A stretch of DNA of 21,157 bases from an uncultured Prevotella sp. Its GTDB lineage: Bacteria > Bacteroidota > Bacteroidia > Bacteroidales > Bacteroidaceae. The stretch spans positions 1 through 21,157 of the forward strand of contig CAJPPF010000023.1 of NCBI GenBank assembly GCA_905372445.1, written 5' to 3'. Shown here piece by piece: positions 8,956 to 17,785 of this stretch; the first letter of the stretch is position 1; each line of letters starts with the position of its first letter. The translations under genes were made by a program, and so were the position numbers. The notes under the pieces were generated by a model. That model was not told the DNA's origin. It did not search any database and saw only the letters and a list, made by a program, of their open reading frames with translations.

Positions 8956-10224
8956 TTGGATATACATCTTGTAATATACATTCTCATTACTATGGCATTC
9001 TCCGGATTCTTTTCAGGAATGGAGATAGCCTTTGTGTCGAGTAACAGAATGCTGGCTGAAATGGACCGCGAGAAACATGGTTTCACCCAGCGCATAATGG
9101 ATGTGTTCTATCATCATCCCAATGGTTTTGTGTCGACAATGCTTGTAGGGAATAATATTGCTCTTGTCATATATGGTATCCTAATTGCACGACTGTTCGA
9201 TAATACAATCTTTCAAGGACTTGATGCAAGCATAACTGTACCTGCAGATACTATTCTGTCGACTGTCATAGTACTCTTTACGGGTGAGTTCTTGCCAAAA
9301 ACGCTCTTCAAACGCAGCCCGAACAGATGGCTTTCATTGTTTGCTATGCCCGCGTATGTGATATACATATTATTGTGGCCGATAAGCAAATTCACAACTC
9401 TTCTGTCGCGATTGATGCTCCGTATGACGGGAATAAAGATAGAAAAGGTCAATATGGATGAAGGTTTTACTAAGGTAGACCTCGACTATCTTGTGCAGTC
9501 AAGTATTGACAATGCAGGAAGTGATGAGGAAATAGAACAGGAAGTAGAACTTTTTCAGAATGCACTTGACTTCACTGATACGAAAGTGCGCGATTGTATG
9601 ATACCTCGTACTGAGGTTGACGCTGTCGATATAAAGACGTGCTCACTCGAAGAACTGAAGAATAAGTTTATTGAAAGTGGGCACTCGAAAATTATAGTTT
9701 ATGAGGATGATATAGACCATGTGATAGGTTATATCCATTCGTCAGAGATGTTCAGCGACCCGGAACACTGGCATGAACATATCAATACCGTGCCTTTTGT
9801 GCCAGAGACAATGGCTGCACGGAAACTGATGAAGATTCTCATGCAGCAGAAAAAGAGCATCGGTATCGTTGTCGATGAGTTCGGTGGAACAGGAGGCATA
9901 GTGGCGCTGGAGGACCTCGTAGAGGAAATATTCGGCGAGATAGAAGACGAGCACGACTCGTCAAATCTTATTGCTGAGCAGATAGCGCCTGATGAATATA
10001 CTCTTTCTGCACGTTTGGAGATTGACAACGTGAACGAAATGTTTGATACGGAATTGCCTGAAAGTGATGATTATATGACTATCGGCGGACTTATCCTACA
10101 CTATTATCAGAGTTTCCCTAAACTCAATGAAATTGTCAAGGTTGGACAGTTCGAGTTCAAGATATTGAAGAAGACAAATACAAAAATAGAACTTGTTAGT
10201 TTAAAAGTCAATCGAAAAGACTAA
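8956..10224 (+). CDS. DUF21/CNNM-CBS-CorC_HlyC membrane protein (hemolysin/GldE-like)
   Basis: The 422-aa inner-membrane protein has three parts. An N-terminal DUF21 transporter domain (about residues 1-170) carries FSGFFSGMEIAFVSSNR, MLVGNNIALVIYG and the GEFLPKTLFKR motif. A cytoplasmic CBS pair (about 205-325) starts at VRDCMIPRTEVDAVD and ends in the hallmark DEFGGTGGIVALEDLVEEIFGEIEDE region. A C-terminal CorC_HlyC domain (about 335-420) follows. Such proteins are linked to Mg2+/Co2+ efflux; in gliding Bacteroidetes the relative is GldE. The start is TTG 8956: an in-frame stop lies at 8938-8940, and the next ATG (residue 13) would cut the first helix. It lies 42 nt after lptC, so it is probably co-transcribed. 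Family is secure; the transported ion is not shown. Confidence 0.92.
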   Translation: MDIHLVIYILITMAFSGFFSGMEIAFVSSNRMLAEMDREKHGFTQRIMDVFYHHPNGFVSTMLVGNNIALVIYGILIARLFDNTIFQGLDASITVPADTILSTVIVLFTGEFLPKTLFKRSPNRWLSLFAMPAYVIYILLWPISKFTTLLSRLMLRMTGIKIEKVNMDEGFTKVDLDYLVQSSIDNAGSDEEIEQEVELFQNALDFTDTKVRDCMIPRTEVDAVDIKTCSLEELKNKFIESGHSKIIVYEDDIDHVIGYIHSSEMFSDPEHWHEHINTVPFVPETMAARKLMKILMQQKKSIGIVVDEFGGTGGIVALEDLVEEIFGEIEDEHDSSNLIAEQIAPDEYTLSARLEIDNVNEMFDTELPESDDYMTIGGLILHYYQSFPKLNEIVKVGQFEFKILKKTNTKIELVSLKVNRKD

Positions 10225-10263
10225 TTTTTCTATGTAAAATTATGTGGTTTGGTTCTTTTTTTG

Positions 10264-10271
10264 TAAATTTG
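10264..10271 (+). promoter_or_regulatory. Probable -7 promoter element before the foldase gene
   Basis: TAAATTTG matches the TAnnTTTG consensus. The nearest TTTG (10248-10251) is only 12 nt upstream, shorter than the usual 18-19, so this is a weaker call. It would give a leader of about 100 nt containing the hairpin at 10289-10324. Confidence 0.5.
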
Positions 10272-10288
10272 TACGCCTTTCGAGCACT

Positions 10289-10324
10289 AACCCCGCAGGA
10301 AATACGTTTCGCGAGCGAGGGGTT
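10289..10324 (+). promoter_or_regulatory. Hairpin in the leader of the foldase gene
   Basis: AACCCC (10289-10294) pairs with GGGGTT (10319-10324), with extra GC pairing inside (the CGC and GCG segments). It has no T tract after it, so it is unlikely to be a terminator of the upstream gene. It may be a 5'-UTR stabiliser or regulator. Confidence 0.4.
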
Positions 10325-10379
10325 ATTGTGTGCCTCGTAGTAAAAGTGAAAATAACAAACAATAAAAATAATAACAAAA

Positions 10380-12521
10380 ATGGCCGTATTAGGAAAAATT
10401 AGAAGCAAAGGAGTGATCTTGATCAGTGTCATCGGATTAGGACTTTTCGCATTCATCGCAGAGGAAATGTTCCGTTCATGCGAGTCAACTCGTAACGATC
10501 AGCATCAGCAGGTCGGTGAAGTGCTTGGTGAGAAAATCAGTGTTCAGGACTTTAAAGAACTCGTTGACGAGTATCAGGAAGTTATGAAGATGCAGCGAGG
10601 ACAGGACAACCTCACTGAGGATCAGCTCAATCAAGTGAAGGACATGGTATGGAATACCTATGTTCAGACAAGAATCATTGAAACAGAAGCTGAGAAACTG
10701 GGGCTTACTGTGACAGATGAGGAAATGCAGAATGTACTCACAGCAGGTACAAACCCACTTCTTGCACAGACTCCGTTCGTTAATCAGCAGACTGGTCGCT
10801 TTGAGGTTAACCAGCTGAAGAAGTTCCTTGCTGAGTATAAGACACAGCAGCAGGCTAATCCACAGCTTGCTCAGCAATATCAGTCAATATATAAATACTG
10901 GACTTTCATCGAGAAGACTTTGCGTCAGCAGCTTCTCTCACAGAAGTATCAGAGCCTCTTGGCTCATGCGTTCCTATCAAATCCTATAGAGGCAAAGGCT
11001 TCTTTCAAGGAAGAGACAGAGGAGAGCAATATTCAGCTTGCCGCTTTCCCTTACTCATCAATTGCTGATGACAAGGTAACGGTAGAGGAGTCTGATATTA
11101 AGAAGAAGTATGATGAGATGAAGGAAAGATTCCGTCAGTATACTGAAAGTCGCGACGTTAAGTTTGTAAGCGTAGTCGTTGATGCTTCGCCGGCAGACCG
11201 CGTTGAACTTCAGAAGACTTTCCAATCATACAAGGAAATGCTCGCTACATCAGCTGACCCTGCAGAGGCTGTACGTAAGAGTACTTCACTCGTGCCATTC
11301 CTTGGCGTTCCTATGACAAAATATGCTTTCCCTACAGATATTCAGGCAAAGCTCGATTCTATCCCTGTCGGTGGCGTTTCTGCTGTATTCGAGACAAAGG
11401 GTGATAACACTCTCAATGTGTTTAAACTTGTTTCAAAGCAGATGCTTCCAGATTCTGTTCAGTATCGTCAGATTCAGGTTGTTGCAGAAACTGTAGAGGC
11501 TGCCAAAACAAAGGCAGACTCAATATATAATGCACTGAAGGGCGGAGCTGACTTTGAGGTTCTCGCAAAGAACTATGGTCAGACAGGCGAAAAGACTTGG
11601 TTGACAACAGCACAGTATGAGAATGCTCCTTCTATGGATCAGGATACAAAGAACTATATCTACAGCTTGAACACAATGTCTGCTGGCGAATTGAAGAATA
11701 TTGCTCTCGGTCAGGGTAATGTAATCGTTCAAGTCGTTGACCGCAAGGCAAATGTTGAGAAGTATGTTGCTGCTATTGTGAAGAAGACAATAGAGTTCTC
11801 TCGTGACACTTACTCTGCAGCTTACAATAAGTTCTCTTCATTCGTCAGCGCAAACCAGACAGCTGATGATATCGTAAAGAATGCACAGAAGGCAGGTTAC
11901 ACCGTTCAGGAGCGTAATGATATTACAACTGCTGCTCATAATCTCGCAAATATCCGTTCCACTAGTGAAGCTCTCAAGTGGGTGTTTGACGCTAAGGAGT
12001 CTGCGGTTTCTCCAATGTATGAGTGTGGTGACAACAATACTCTGCTCGTTGTAACTCTTGATAAGATTCACCCTATGGGCTATCGTGACCTCTCAGACAC
12101 ACAGGTTCGTGACATGGTCAAGGCAGAAGTACTTAAGGAAAAGAAGGCTGAACAGATTTTGGCTAATGCACAGGGCGTGAAGAGCATTAAGGAGGCTCAG
12201 GCAAAGGGTGCTAAAGTTGCTGATGTAAACCAGATTACATTCTCTTCACCGGTATTTGTGTCTGTTACAGCTTCACCGGAGCCTGGTCTTGCCGGCGCCG
12301 TTGTTAAGACAGCTAAGGGAAAATTCTCTGCTAAGCCGGTTGTCGGCGAAGGTGGTGTTTACGTGTTCCAGGTGACTTCACGTCAAAACCGTGCCGGTAA
12401 GTTTGATGATAAAGCACAGGAGGCTAAGCTACGTCAGAAGATGATGCAGTCTACAGGCAACTTCATGTATGAGCTTTATGTTAATGCAAAGGTTGTTGAC
12501 AACCGTTACCTCTTCTTCTAA
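10380..12521 (+). CDS. Membrane-anchored parvulin-type peptidylprolyl isomerase / periplasmic foldase (SurA/PpiD-like)
   Basis: The 713-aa product has a single N-terminal anchor (about residues 11-29) followed by a large periplasmic part. A SurA_N-like chaperone region (about 35-200) is rich in Gln and charged helices (VGEVLGEKISVQDFKELVDEY, then QTRIIETEAEKLGLTVTDEEM). A PPIC/rotamase-like domain spans about 357-455 (QYRQIQVVAETVEAAKTKAD ... GGADFEVLAKNYGQ). Long helices and a C-terminal tail follow. Topology and order match E. coli PpiD, a chaperone at the Sec exit. The usual RHIL opening of active parvulins is RQIQ here, so the conserved His is absent and isomerase activity is doubtful; chaperone action is more likely. 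It seems to have its own promoter and ends in a strong terminator. Confidence 0.88.
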   Translation: MAVLGKIRSKGVILISVIGLGLFAFIAEEMFRSCESTRNDQHQQVGEVLGEKISVQDFKELVDEYQEVMKMQRGQDNLTEDQLNQVKDMVWNTYVQTRIIETEAEKLGLTVTDEEMQNVLTAGTNPLLAQTPFVNQQTGRFEVNQLKKFLAEYKTQQQANPQLAQQYQSIYKYWTFIEKTLRQQLLSQKYQSLLAHAFLSNPIEAKASFKEETEESNIQLAAFPYSSIADDKVTVEESDIKKKYDEMKERFRQYTESRDVKFVSVVVDASPADRVELQKTFQSYKEMLATSADPAEAVRKSTSLVPFLGVPMTKYAFPTDIQAKLDSIPVGGVSAVFETKGDNTLNVFKLVSKQMLPDSVQYRQIQVVAETVEAAKTKADSIYNALKGGADFEVLAKNYGQTGEKTWLTTAQYENAPSMDQDTKNYIYSLNTMSAGELKNIALGQGNVIVQVVDRKANVEKYVAAIVKKTIEFSRDTYSAAYNKFSSFVSANQTADDIVKNAQKAGYTVQERNDITTAAHNLANIRSTSEALKWVFDAKESAVSPMYECGDNNTLLVVTLDKIHPMGYRDLSDTQVRDMVKAEVLKEKKAEQILANAQGVKSIKEAQAKGAKVADVNQITFSSPVFVSVTASPEPGLAGAVVKTAKGKFSAKPVVGEGGVYVFQVTSRQNRAGKFDDKAQEAKLRQKMMQSTGNFMYELYVNAKVVDNRYLFF

Positions 12522-12543
12522 TTCGATAAAAACAATAATTCAA

Positions 12544-12582
12544 AATATAAGCGCCGGCTCTTCGTGAGTCGGCGCTTATATT
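12544..12582 (+). terminator. Strong intrinsic terminator after the foldase gene
   Basis: A continuous 17-bp stem (AATATAAGCGCCG-G-CTC pairing with GAG-T-CGGCGCTTATATT, including one G-U pair) closes a TTCGT loop 22 nt after the stop codon. The AT-rich ends make it usable in both directions. Confidence 0.85.
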
Positions 12583-12720
12583 AGTATATCATGAACGAGT
12601 AGACTGCTTCTTGTAAATAAAAACATTAAGAATGCTTTCCTCGAGTACATATTATTACGCGAGTTCTGGATAAGAAAGACCTTGTAAAAGTTACAGAAAT
12701 TTTATTCGGGACATGATAAA

Positions 12721-12745
12721 GCACGCCCCTTCGGCTGGCTCGTGC
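12721..12745 (-). terminator. Probable terminator of the recJ-recQ operon
   Basis: On the minus strand GCACG pairs with CGTGC around an inner CC/GG stem capped by GAA, with small bulges, and is followed directly by TTTAT. It lies about 60 nt after the recQ stop. Confidence 0.5.
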
Positions 12746-12806
12746 CAGTTGTTTTATGCAATGCTTATCTCGAACTGAGGTATATTATTATAATGTGACA
12801 GAATGC

Positions 12807-14696
12807 TTATGCTTTAGCGATGGTGTTGTTGCAGACGATGATTTGTTCCTCGTCTATGAGAAGTTTCAATGCGGTATCCATCTGCAAACGTGGTAGCAAT
12901 ATGCTGTTAAGCTCTGTAAAATGATGCGGCTTTCGGTCTGCAACAAGTTTTAGTATGGCATTCTGAGCTATAGCTAATGCTTCTTTTGTAGGTTCTCCTG
13001 CATTGTTTCGACATACATCACAATGTCCGCAAGGCATTGTTACGGTCTCACCGAAATATCTTAATAGTAGTTCGCTGCGACAGAAAGCCTCGCTTCTTGC
13101 GTAATTGACAACAGCATTGATATTCTTTGCCATTTGCTCTTTGCGTTGCTCGTAGATGTCTTTTCTCATTATGAGCTGGTCTTTCTCCACGCGTTCACAA
13201 ACAAATGTTATCAATGGTATCTTGCGTTGAGGGATATAATGCACTATGTGCCGTTTGCTTAACCCCTTAAGGATTAGGTAAACTACATTCCTGTCAAGCC
13301 CTGATGATATTGATATGGCAGATTCGTCAATATAGCAATAGTCAGTAAACAAGCCTCCCCAGATTCTCATCATAGCAGTCATGACATCTTCCTCTTTAGG
13401 TGTGAGGCTTTCCAACTCTGACAGTTCTTTACGTGCGAGCGTAATCATCAGGCGCGATTTTGTGTCAGGGTCTGTCTCATAGACTATGTATCCTGCATGA
13501 TCGAGAATCTTTAATGCCGAGTCAACGAGCACAGGGAAGAATCGGTATGTATGGCAGAATTTTTCAATGTCAAACGTATATGTCTGTCCACGACCAAATC
13601 CCATAGCAATCTGATAGAAGTATGACAGGTGCTCATAGACCTCGCGTATTAATTCTTTCTCAGGATATGTCTGTCCGATGCGACGCTTTAGTTTGATCTC
13701 GTCATGGTTGTTATACAGCAGTACCGCCCATGCCTTCATACCGTCTCGTCCTGCTCGTCCCGCCTCCTGAAAGTATGCTTCAATTGAATCCGGGCAGTCG
13801 ATATGAATGACAAGGCGTACATCGGACTTGTCGATGCCCATTCCGAAAGCATTTGTTGCCACCATTACTCTTACATCGTCGTTCTGCCATTGCTGTTGAC
13901 GCTGGTCTTTAACAGCGTTTTCCAGACCTGCGTGGTAGTAAGTGGCGTTGATTTCATTTGCACAAAGTAGCCTTGCTATGTCTTTACTGCCCTTACGACT
14001 GCGTGTATATACTATGGCAGAGCCTTTTACAGAACTCAGTATATGGACGAGTTCGGCATTTTTGTCGCTTGTTGTCCTTACCACATACGAAAGGTTTTTC
14101 CGCTCGAAACTCATGCGAAAGACATTTTCCTTGCGGAAATCGAGCTTTTCTTGAATGTCTATTATAACATTTGGTGTAGCTGTGGCAGTAAGCGCGAGGA
14201 CGGGAACTTCGGGTATTAGTTTACGTATCTCAGCAATGTTGAGGTAAGAAGGGCGAAAATCGTAACCCCATTGGCTGATGCAATGCGCTTCATCAACAGT
14301 GATAAAGCTTACTTTCATCCTTGTTACCTTGGAACGGAAAATGGGGGAGGAGAGGCGTTCAGGCGAAATATACAGGAGTTTGATGTCACCAAGAATACAG
14401 TTGTCGTAGGCAGTTATAATCTCGTTTCTGGTCATTCCCGAGTATGCAGCTGTAGCCATTATGCCGCGTTGACGCAGGCTCTGTACCTGATCTTTCATCA
14501 ATGCGATTAGCGGAGTGATAACGATGCACACTCCATCCTTGGCAATGGCTGGTACTTGGAAGGTTATTGATTTTCCGCCTCCTGTAGGCATTAAACCGAG
14601 AGTGTCTTTGCCATTTCCTATGCTTTCGATGATTTCTTCCTGAATACCACGGAAATCATCATACCCCCAATATTGCTTTAGAATCTTTCTATACAT
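12807..14696 (-). CDS. recQ: ATP-dependent DNA helicase RecQ (short form, no HRDC domain)
   Basis: RecQ is a 3'-5' helicase for recombinational repair. The 629-aa product shows Walker A GLMPTGGGKS (about residues 34-43), DEAH (135-138) followed by the RecQ aromatic-rich loop HCISQWGYDFRPSY, motif III LALTATAT, motif V ATNAFGMGIDKSDVR and motif VI QEAGRAGRDG. A zinc-binding region has AFCRSELLLRYFGE then MPCGHCDVCRN. A short winged-helix-like RQC tail follows and there is no HRDC domain, so it is shorter at the C-terminus than E. coli RecQ's layout would predict. The start is ATG 14696, overlapping the recJ stop by 8 nt; the longer in-frame start at 14720 would overlap recJ by 32 nt. Coupling to recJ fits joint action on DNA ends in the RecF-type pathway. 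Confidence 0.95.
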   Translation of the reverse strand: MYRKILKQYWGYDDFRGIQEEIIESIGNGKDTLGLMPTGGGKSITFQVPAIAKDGVCIVITPLIALMKDQVQSLRQRGIMATAAYSGMTRNEIITAYDNCILGDIKLLYISPERLSSPIFRSKVTRMKVSFITVDEAHCISQWGYDFRPSYLNIAEIRKLIPEVPVLALTATATPNVIIDIQEKLDFRKENVFRMSFERKNLSYVVRTTSDKNAELVHILSSVKGSAIVYTRSRKGSKDIARLLCANEINATYYHAGLENAVKDQRQQQWQNDDVRVMVATNAFGMGIDKSDVRLVIHIDCPDSIEAYFQEAGRAGRDGMKAWAVLLYNNHDEIKLKRRIGQTYPEKELIREVYEHLSYFYQIAMGFGRGQTYTFDIEKFCHTYRFFPVLVDSALKILDHAGYIVYETDPDTKSRLMITLARKELSELESLTPKEEDVMTAMMRIWGGLFTDYCYIDESAISISSGLDRNVVYLILKGLSKRHIVHYIPQRKIPLITFVCERVEKDQLIMRKDIYEQRKEQMAKNINAVVNYARSEAFCRSELLLRYFGETVTMPCGHCDVCRNNAGEPTKEALAIAQNAILKLVADRKPHHFTELNSILLPRLQMDTALKLLIDEEQIIVCNNTIAKA

Positions 14697-16413
14697 CCTC
14701 TTCCGGACGAATGTCCTCAATCTGAAGTTGCATTGTACCTCGTTTGTATATATTTTCTTCTATGGTATATGCTATGCTGAAGCTACGCTTTGATTTTATA
14801 TAACGAGCTGACGCACTCTGTCCGAAGGCAATGCCATTGATGACATTACTTGACTTGGAGTCTACAAGTTCCAGTTTTATATGCTCTTGTTCACGTCCAA
14901 CGACCTTGCTCGTGCCGTAGTCGTATACCCCACGTGTGCAGAATATAGGTTTTGTATTGCATGGTCCGAACGGCGCAAAACGCTTCAGGTCATTATGCAG
15001 GCGTTTGTTTATGTCCTTGAAGTCTATCTCAGCATCAATATCGAGTGTTGGTTCTATCTGTGTCGGAAGTATGTTCTCCTCTACATATTTGTGGAAACGA
15101 CGACAGAATTCCGGTACGTCTGTCCAACGAAGCGTCAGTCCGCATGCGTAGGTATGACCGCCAAAGTTTATAAGTAGGTCACTGCAGCTCTTGATGGCAG
15201 AGTAGACATCGAATCCAGTAACGCTGCGTGCAGAACCTGTTGCAAGTTCTCCATCACGACAAATCACTACCGTTGGACGGAAATACATTTCTGTCAGTCG
15301 GGAAGCAACGATGCCAATGACGCCTTTCTTCCAGTTCTCATCGTATATAACTATTGCTGATTGGTGCTTCTGACTCTCCAGTCGTGCCACAATCTGATTG
15401 GCTTCTTCGGTCATCTGCTTGTCAATGTCCTTACGTTGCTCATTGTATGTATCTATCTGATGAGCTTTCTGAAGAGCGTTTAGATAATCCTTTTCTACAA
15501 GAAGGTCGACACTCATCTTTCCGTTCTCCATACGCCCGGACGCATTTATTCGTGGTCCAATCTTAAAGATAATGTCTGACATTGATATTTCGCGCCCTTG
15601 TAATCCGCATACGTCGATGATTGCTTTCAGTCCTATATTTGGGTTTTGGTTTATCTGTTTCAGTCCGTGGTATGCAAGAATACGGTTCTCGTCTGTCACC
15701 GGAACGATATCGGCAGCGATACTTACAGCACAGAAGTCGAGTAGGGAGATCAGGCGAGAGAAAGGTATATTGTTATTCTTTGCGAATGCCTGCATGAGTT
15801 TGAATCCTACTCCACAGCCACATAAGTGCTTGAAAGGGTATGTGTCGTCGGGGCGTTTAGGGTTCAGTATGGCAACGGCATTAGGCATTGTATCGTCAGG
15901 AACGTGATGATCGCAGATGATAAAATCTATTCCTAAGGTCTTGGCGTAGTTAATTTCGTCGAATGCTTTTATGCCACAGTCAAGTATTATGATTAGTTTT
16001 ACGTCTTGTTTGTGAGCATATTCTATACCTTTCGTGCTTAATCCATACCCCTCTTCGTATCTGTCGGGAATATAATATTCTATGTTTGAGTAGAATTGCT
16101 GCAGGAATTTATATACGAGTGCCACTGATGTGCATCCGTCTACATCGTAGTCGCCATAGACCATTATCCGCTCTTTTCGTCCCATTGCGTCATTGATTCT
16201 GTCGACGGCAACATCCATATCTTTCATCAGAAAAGGATTGATAAGGTCGGCAAGCTGTGGACGGAAGTAACGTTTGGCAGCACTTTCTGTTGTGATGCCG
16301 CGAGCTATGAGGAGTTGAGCGAGAATGGGACTCAATCCGAGTTTTTCGCCTAATTCCTTTGCAGAGAGTTGTTCCTCTGGCGATGGATGATTATTGTTCC
16401 ATTTGAAATGCAT
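14689..16413 (-). CDS. recJ: Single-stranded-DNA-specific exonuclease RecJ
   Basis: RecJ degrades single-stranded DNA 5'-3' in recombination and mismatch repair. The 574-aa product has the DHH-family motifs: VYGDYDVDGCTS (GDYDVDG at about 87-93), ILDCGI, CDHH (about 167-170), SIAADIVP with a downstream GPRINASGRM, and the DHHA1 signature GGHTYACGL. A C-terminal OB-like region follows (RFAPFGPCNTKPIF and onward). Length matches the family. The start is ATG 16413: a longer reading begins at TTG 16431, but that codon lies inside the -7 box at 16429-16436. The 5' leader is then only about 10 nt, nearly leaderless. It is the first gene of the recJ-recQ operon. Confidence 0.96.
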   Translation of the reverse strand: MHFKWNNNHPSPEEQLSAKELGEKLGLSPILAQLLIARGITTESAAKRYFRPQLADLINPFLMKDMDVAVDRINDAMGRKERIMVYGDYDVDGCTSVALVYKFLQQFYSNIEYYIPDRYEEGYGLSTKGIEYAHKQDVKLIIILDCGIKAFDEINYAKTLGIDFIICDHHVPDDTMPNAVAILNPKRPDDTYPFKHLCGCGVGFKLMQAFAKNNNIPFSRLISLLDFCAVSIAADIVPVTDENRILAYHGLKQINQNPNIGLKAIIDVCGLQGREISMSDIIFKIGPRINASGRMENGKMSVDLLVEKDYLNALQKAHQIDTYNEQRKDIDKQMTEEANQIVARLESQKHQSAIVIYDENWKKGVIGIVASRLTEMYFRPTVVICRDGELATGSARSVTGFDVYSAIKSCSDLLINFGGHTYACGLTLRWTDVPEFCRRFHKYVEENILPTQIEPTLDIDAEIDFKDINKRLHNDLKRFAPFGPCNTKPIFCTRGVYDYGTSKVVGREQEHIKLELVDSKSSNVINGIAFGQSASARYIKSKRSFSIAYTIEENIYKRGTMQLQIEDIRPEEDV

Positions 16414-16428
16414 AATGCCTATTTTCAG

Positions 16429-16460
16429 CAAAATTACTAAAAAACTTTTATATGACGAAA
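16429..16460 (-). promoter_or_regulatory. Promoter of recJ-recQ
   Basis: Minus strand TTTCG (16460-16456), a 19-nt spacer and TAATTTTG (16436-16429) match the Bacteroidetes consensus with one change in the -33 element. Predicted transcription starts about 10 nt before ATG 16413. Confidence 0.65.
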
Positions 16461-16485
16461 TTTTATATCGGTAAAAGCATAAAAT

Positions 16486-16525
16486 ATGATGACTTTACCC
16501 GCCTTTAAACGGGCAAAGTCATCAT
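16486..16525 (-). terminator. Terminator of the pepP-C1 peptidase operon
   Basis: ATGATGACTTT pairs with AAAGTCATCAT (11 bp), then one mismatch, then CCCG with CGGG. On the minus strand it is followed by an AT-rich ATATTTTAT tail, 26 nt after the peptidase stop. It insulates the recJ promoter just downstream. Confidence 0.8.
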
Positions 16526-16551
16526 TCGTTAATTATTATCTAATAGGCGTA

Positions 16552-17757
16552 TTAGATAGCGAGTTTCTTACGTATGTTCTTTGGAATGGCGTTCTTGTTT
16601 ACTAGGAAATCCATTGTCTTGCCAACGATGAAGTTTTCAGACATGTACCAAATTCCCTTGTAATTGCCGGTCATACCCCAAGAGTTCTTTACCATGTAGT
16701 ATTTTCTACCTGTCTGGTCCTTCGCAATACCGAAAATCACCATGCCGTGGTCGTCGGTAAGTGTCCAGTTGTCGAACTCGTTCTGACGCTGTTCCTGTGA
16801 GGGCTTTTTCTCAACAACATTTACGCCGAGCTCCTTGGCCTTGTCTTGACGCTCAGTCTTTGACAGTCCGAGCCAGCGATCCATGTCTGTGCCTGCTGCT
16901 GTTGGAGCCGTGTCAAGGTCAGCCCAGATAGCGAGACCGCTGCGGGTGAATCCATCGCCAGACACGTCGCCGCCCCATGCAATGGTATATCCGTTCATTA
17001 TTGCGTTGTCTATGATTTCTGCCATCTCCTCCATAGGTACATTCCAAGAAAGATCCTGACGCCAGTTATCCTGTACCTCAACAGGGAATGCTGTGTAAAA
17101 TGGGTGGTGTGTGTAGGATGTTATTGATACGTAGTCATTGAAATCCAGACCAAGGCTTGCAGCAAACGACTTTGGAGAGAATGTCTTTCCTTCGTAAGTG
17201 AATGACTCCGGACATTCGCCGAGATATGCGTCGAGGATTCCCTGAAAACCTTTCTTCCATGTGTTGCTGATTGTCTTTGCACTGCTCTTTGCTACTGCGT
17301 CAACGTAAGGCTCAAGGACAGAAAAGAACTCTCCGAAGTTTGCCAGAGTGTCGCCATATAAAGAGCCGGGTGCCGGCATAGCATTCTCTGGGCAGATACC
17401 GTATTTTTTTATGATATGCAGAACGTCGCCGGCTGAACCACCCTGGGCGAACTGAGCATCACCGTGCATACGTACCTTCAATACAGCGCGGTCCATATAG
17501 TCCTTGTTGCATACGAACATTTCGCAGAGGTCGTAGGTTTTGCCGGTCTTCTTTAGAATTTCTGACTCGAAGAAAGAAAGGGTAGAGAAGCACCAGCACG
17601 TACCTGAACGGTTCTGGTTCTTTACAGAAGTGATAGGATTCTCTTTGATAACAGTGAACACAGGCTTGTTAGGATCGATAGAGTCTTTCTTCTCTTCCTG
17701 TGCATTTGCACTAAAAGCAACCATTGTGATCAGTGCCAATACTAATAATTTTCTCAT
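16552..17757 (-). CDS. Exported C1-family cysteine peptidase (aminopeptidase C / bleomycin hydrolase-like)
   Basis: The 401-aa papain-superfamily peptidase has an N-terminal signal peptide (MRKLLVLALITMVAFSANAQ), so it is probably periplasmic or secreted, unlike cytosolic PepC. Catalytic residues are visible: Gln48 and Cys54 in KNQNRSGTCWCFSTL, His337 in TDDHGMVIFG and Asn358 in VKNSWGM. The GTCW motif, the overall length and the late His and Asn positions suit the C1B (PepC/bleomycin hydrolase) branch, which trims residues from peptide N-termini. The start is ATG 17757, because only there does the signal peptide begin; a longer frame to 17928 would overlap the upstream gene by 143 nt and precede the signal with non-hydrophobic sequence. 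It lies 28 nt after the M24 aminopeptidase gene, hence same operon. Substrate range is inferred. Confidence 0.88.
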   Translation of the reverse strand: MRKLLVLALITMVAFSANAQEEKKDSIDPNKPVFTVIKENPITSVKNQNRSGTCWCFSTLSFFESEILKKTGKTYDLCEMFVCNKDYMDRAVLKVRMHGDAQFAQGGSAGDVLHIIKKYGICPENAMPAPGSLYGDTLANFGEFFSVLEPYVDAVAKSSAKTISNTWKKGFQGILDAYLGECPESFTYEGKTFSPKSFAASLGLDFNDYVSITSYTHHPFYTAFPVEVQDNWRQDLSWNVPMEEMAEIIDNAIMNGYTIAWGGDVSGDGFTRSGLAIWADLDTAPTAAGTDMDRWLGLSKTERQDKAKELGVNVVEKKPSQEQRQNEFDNWTLTDDHGMVIFGIAKDQTGRKYYMVKNSWGMTGNYKGIWYMSENFIVGKTMDFLVNKNAIPKNIRKKLAI

Positions 17758-17785
17758 TTGTGAATTGTGATAATTATGTTTTTGA

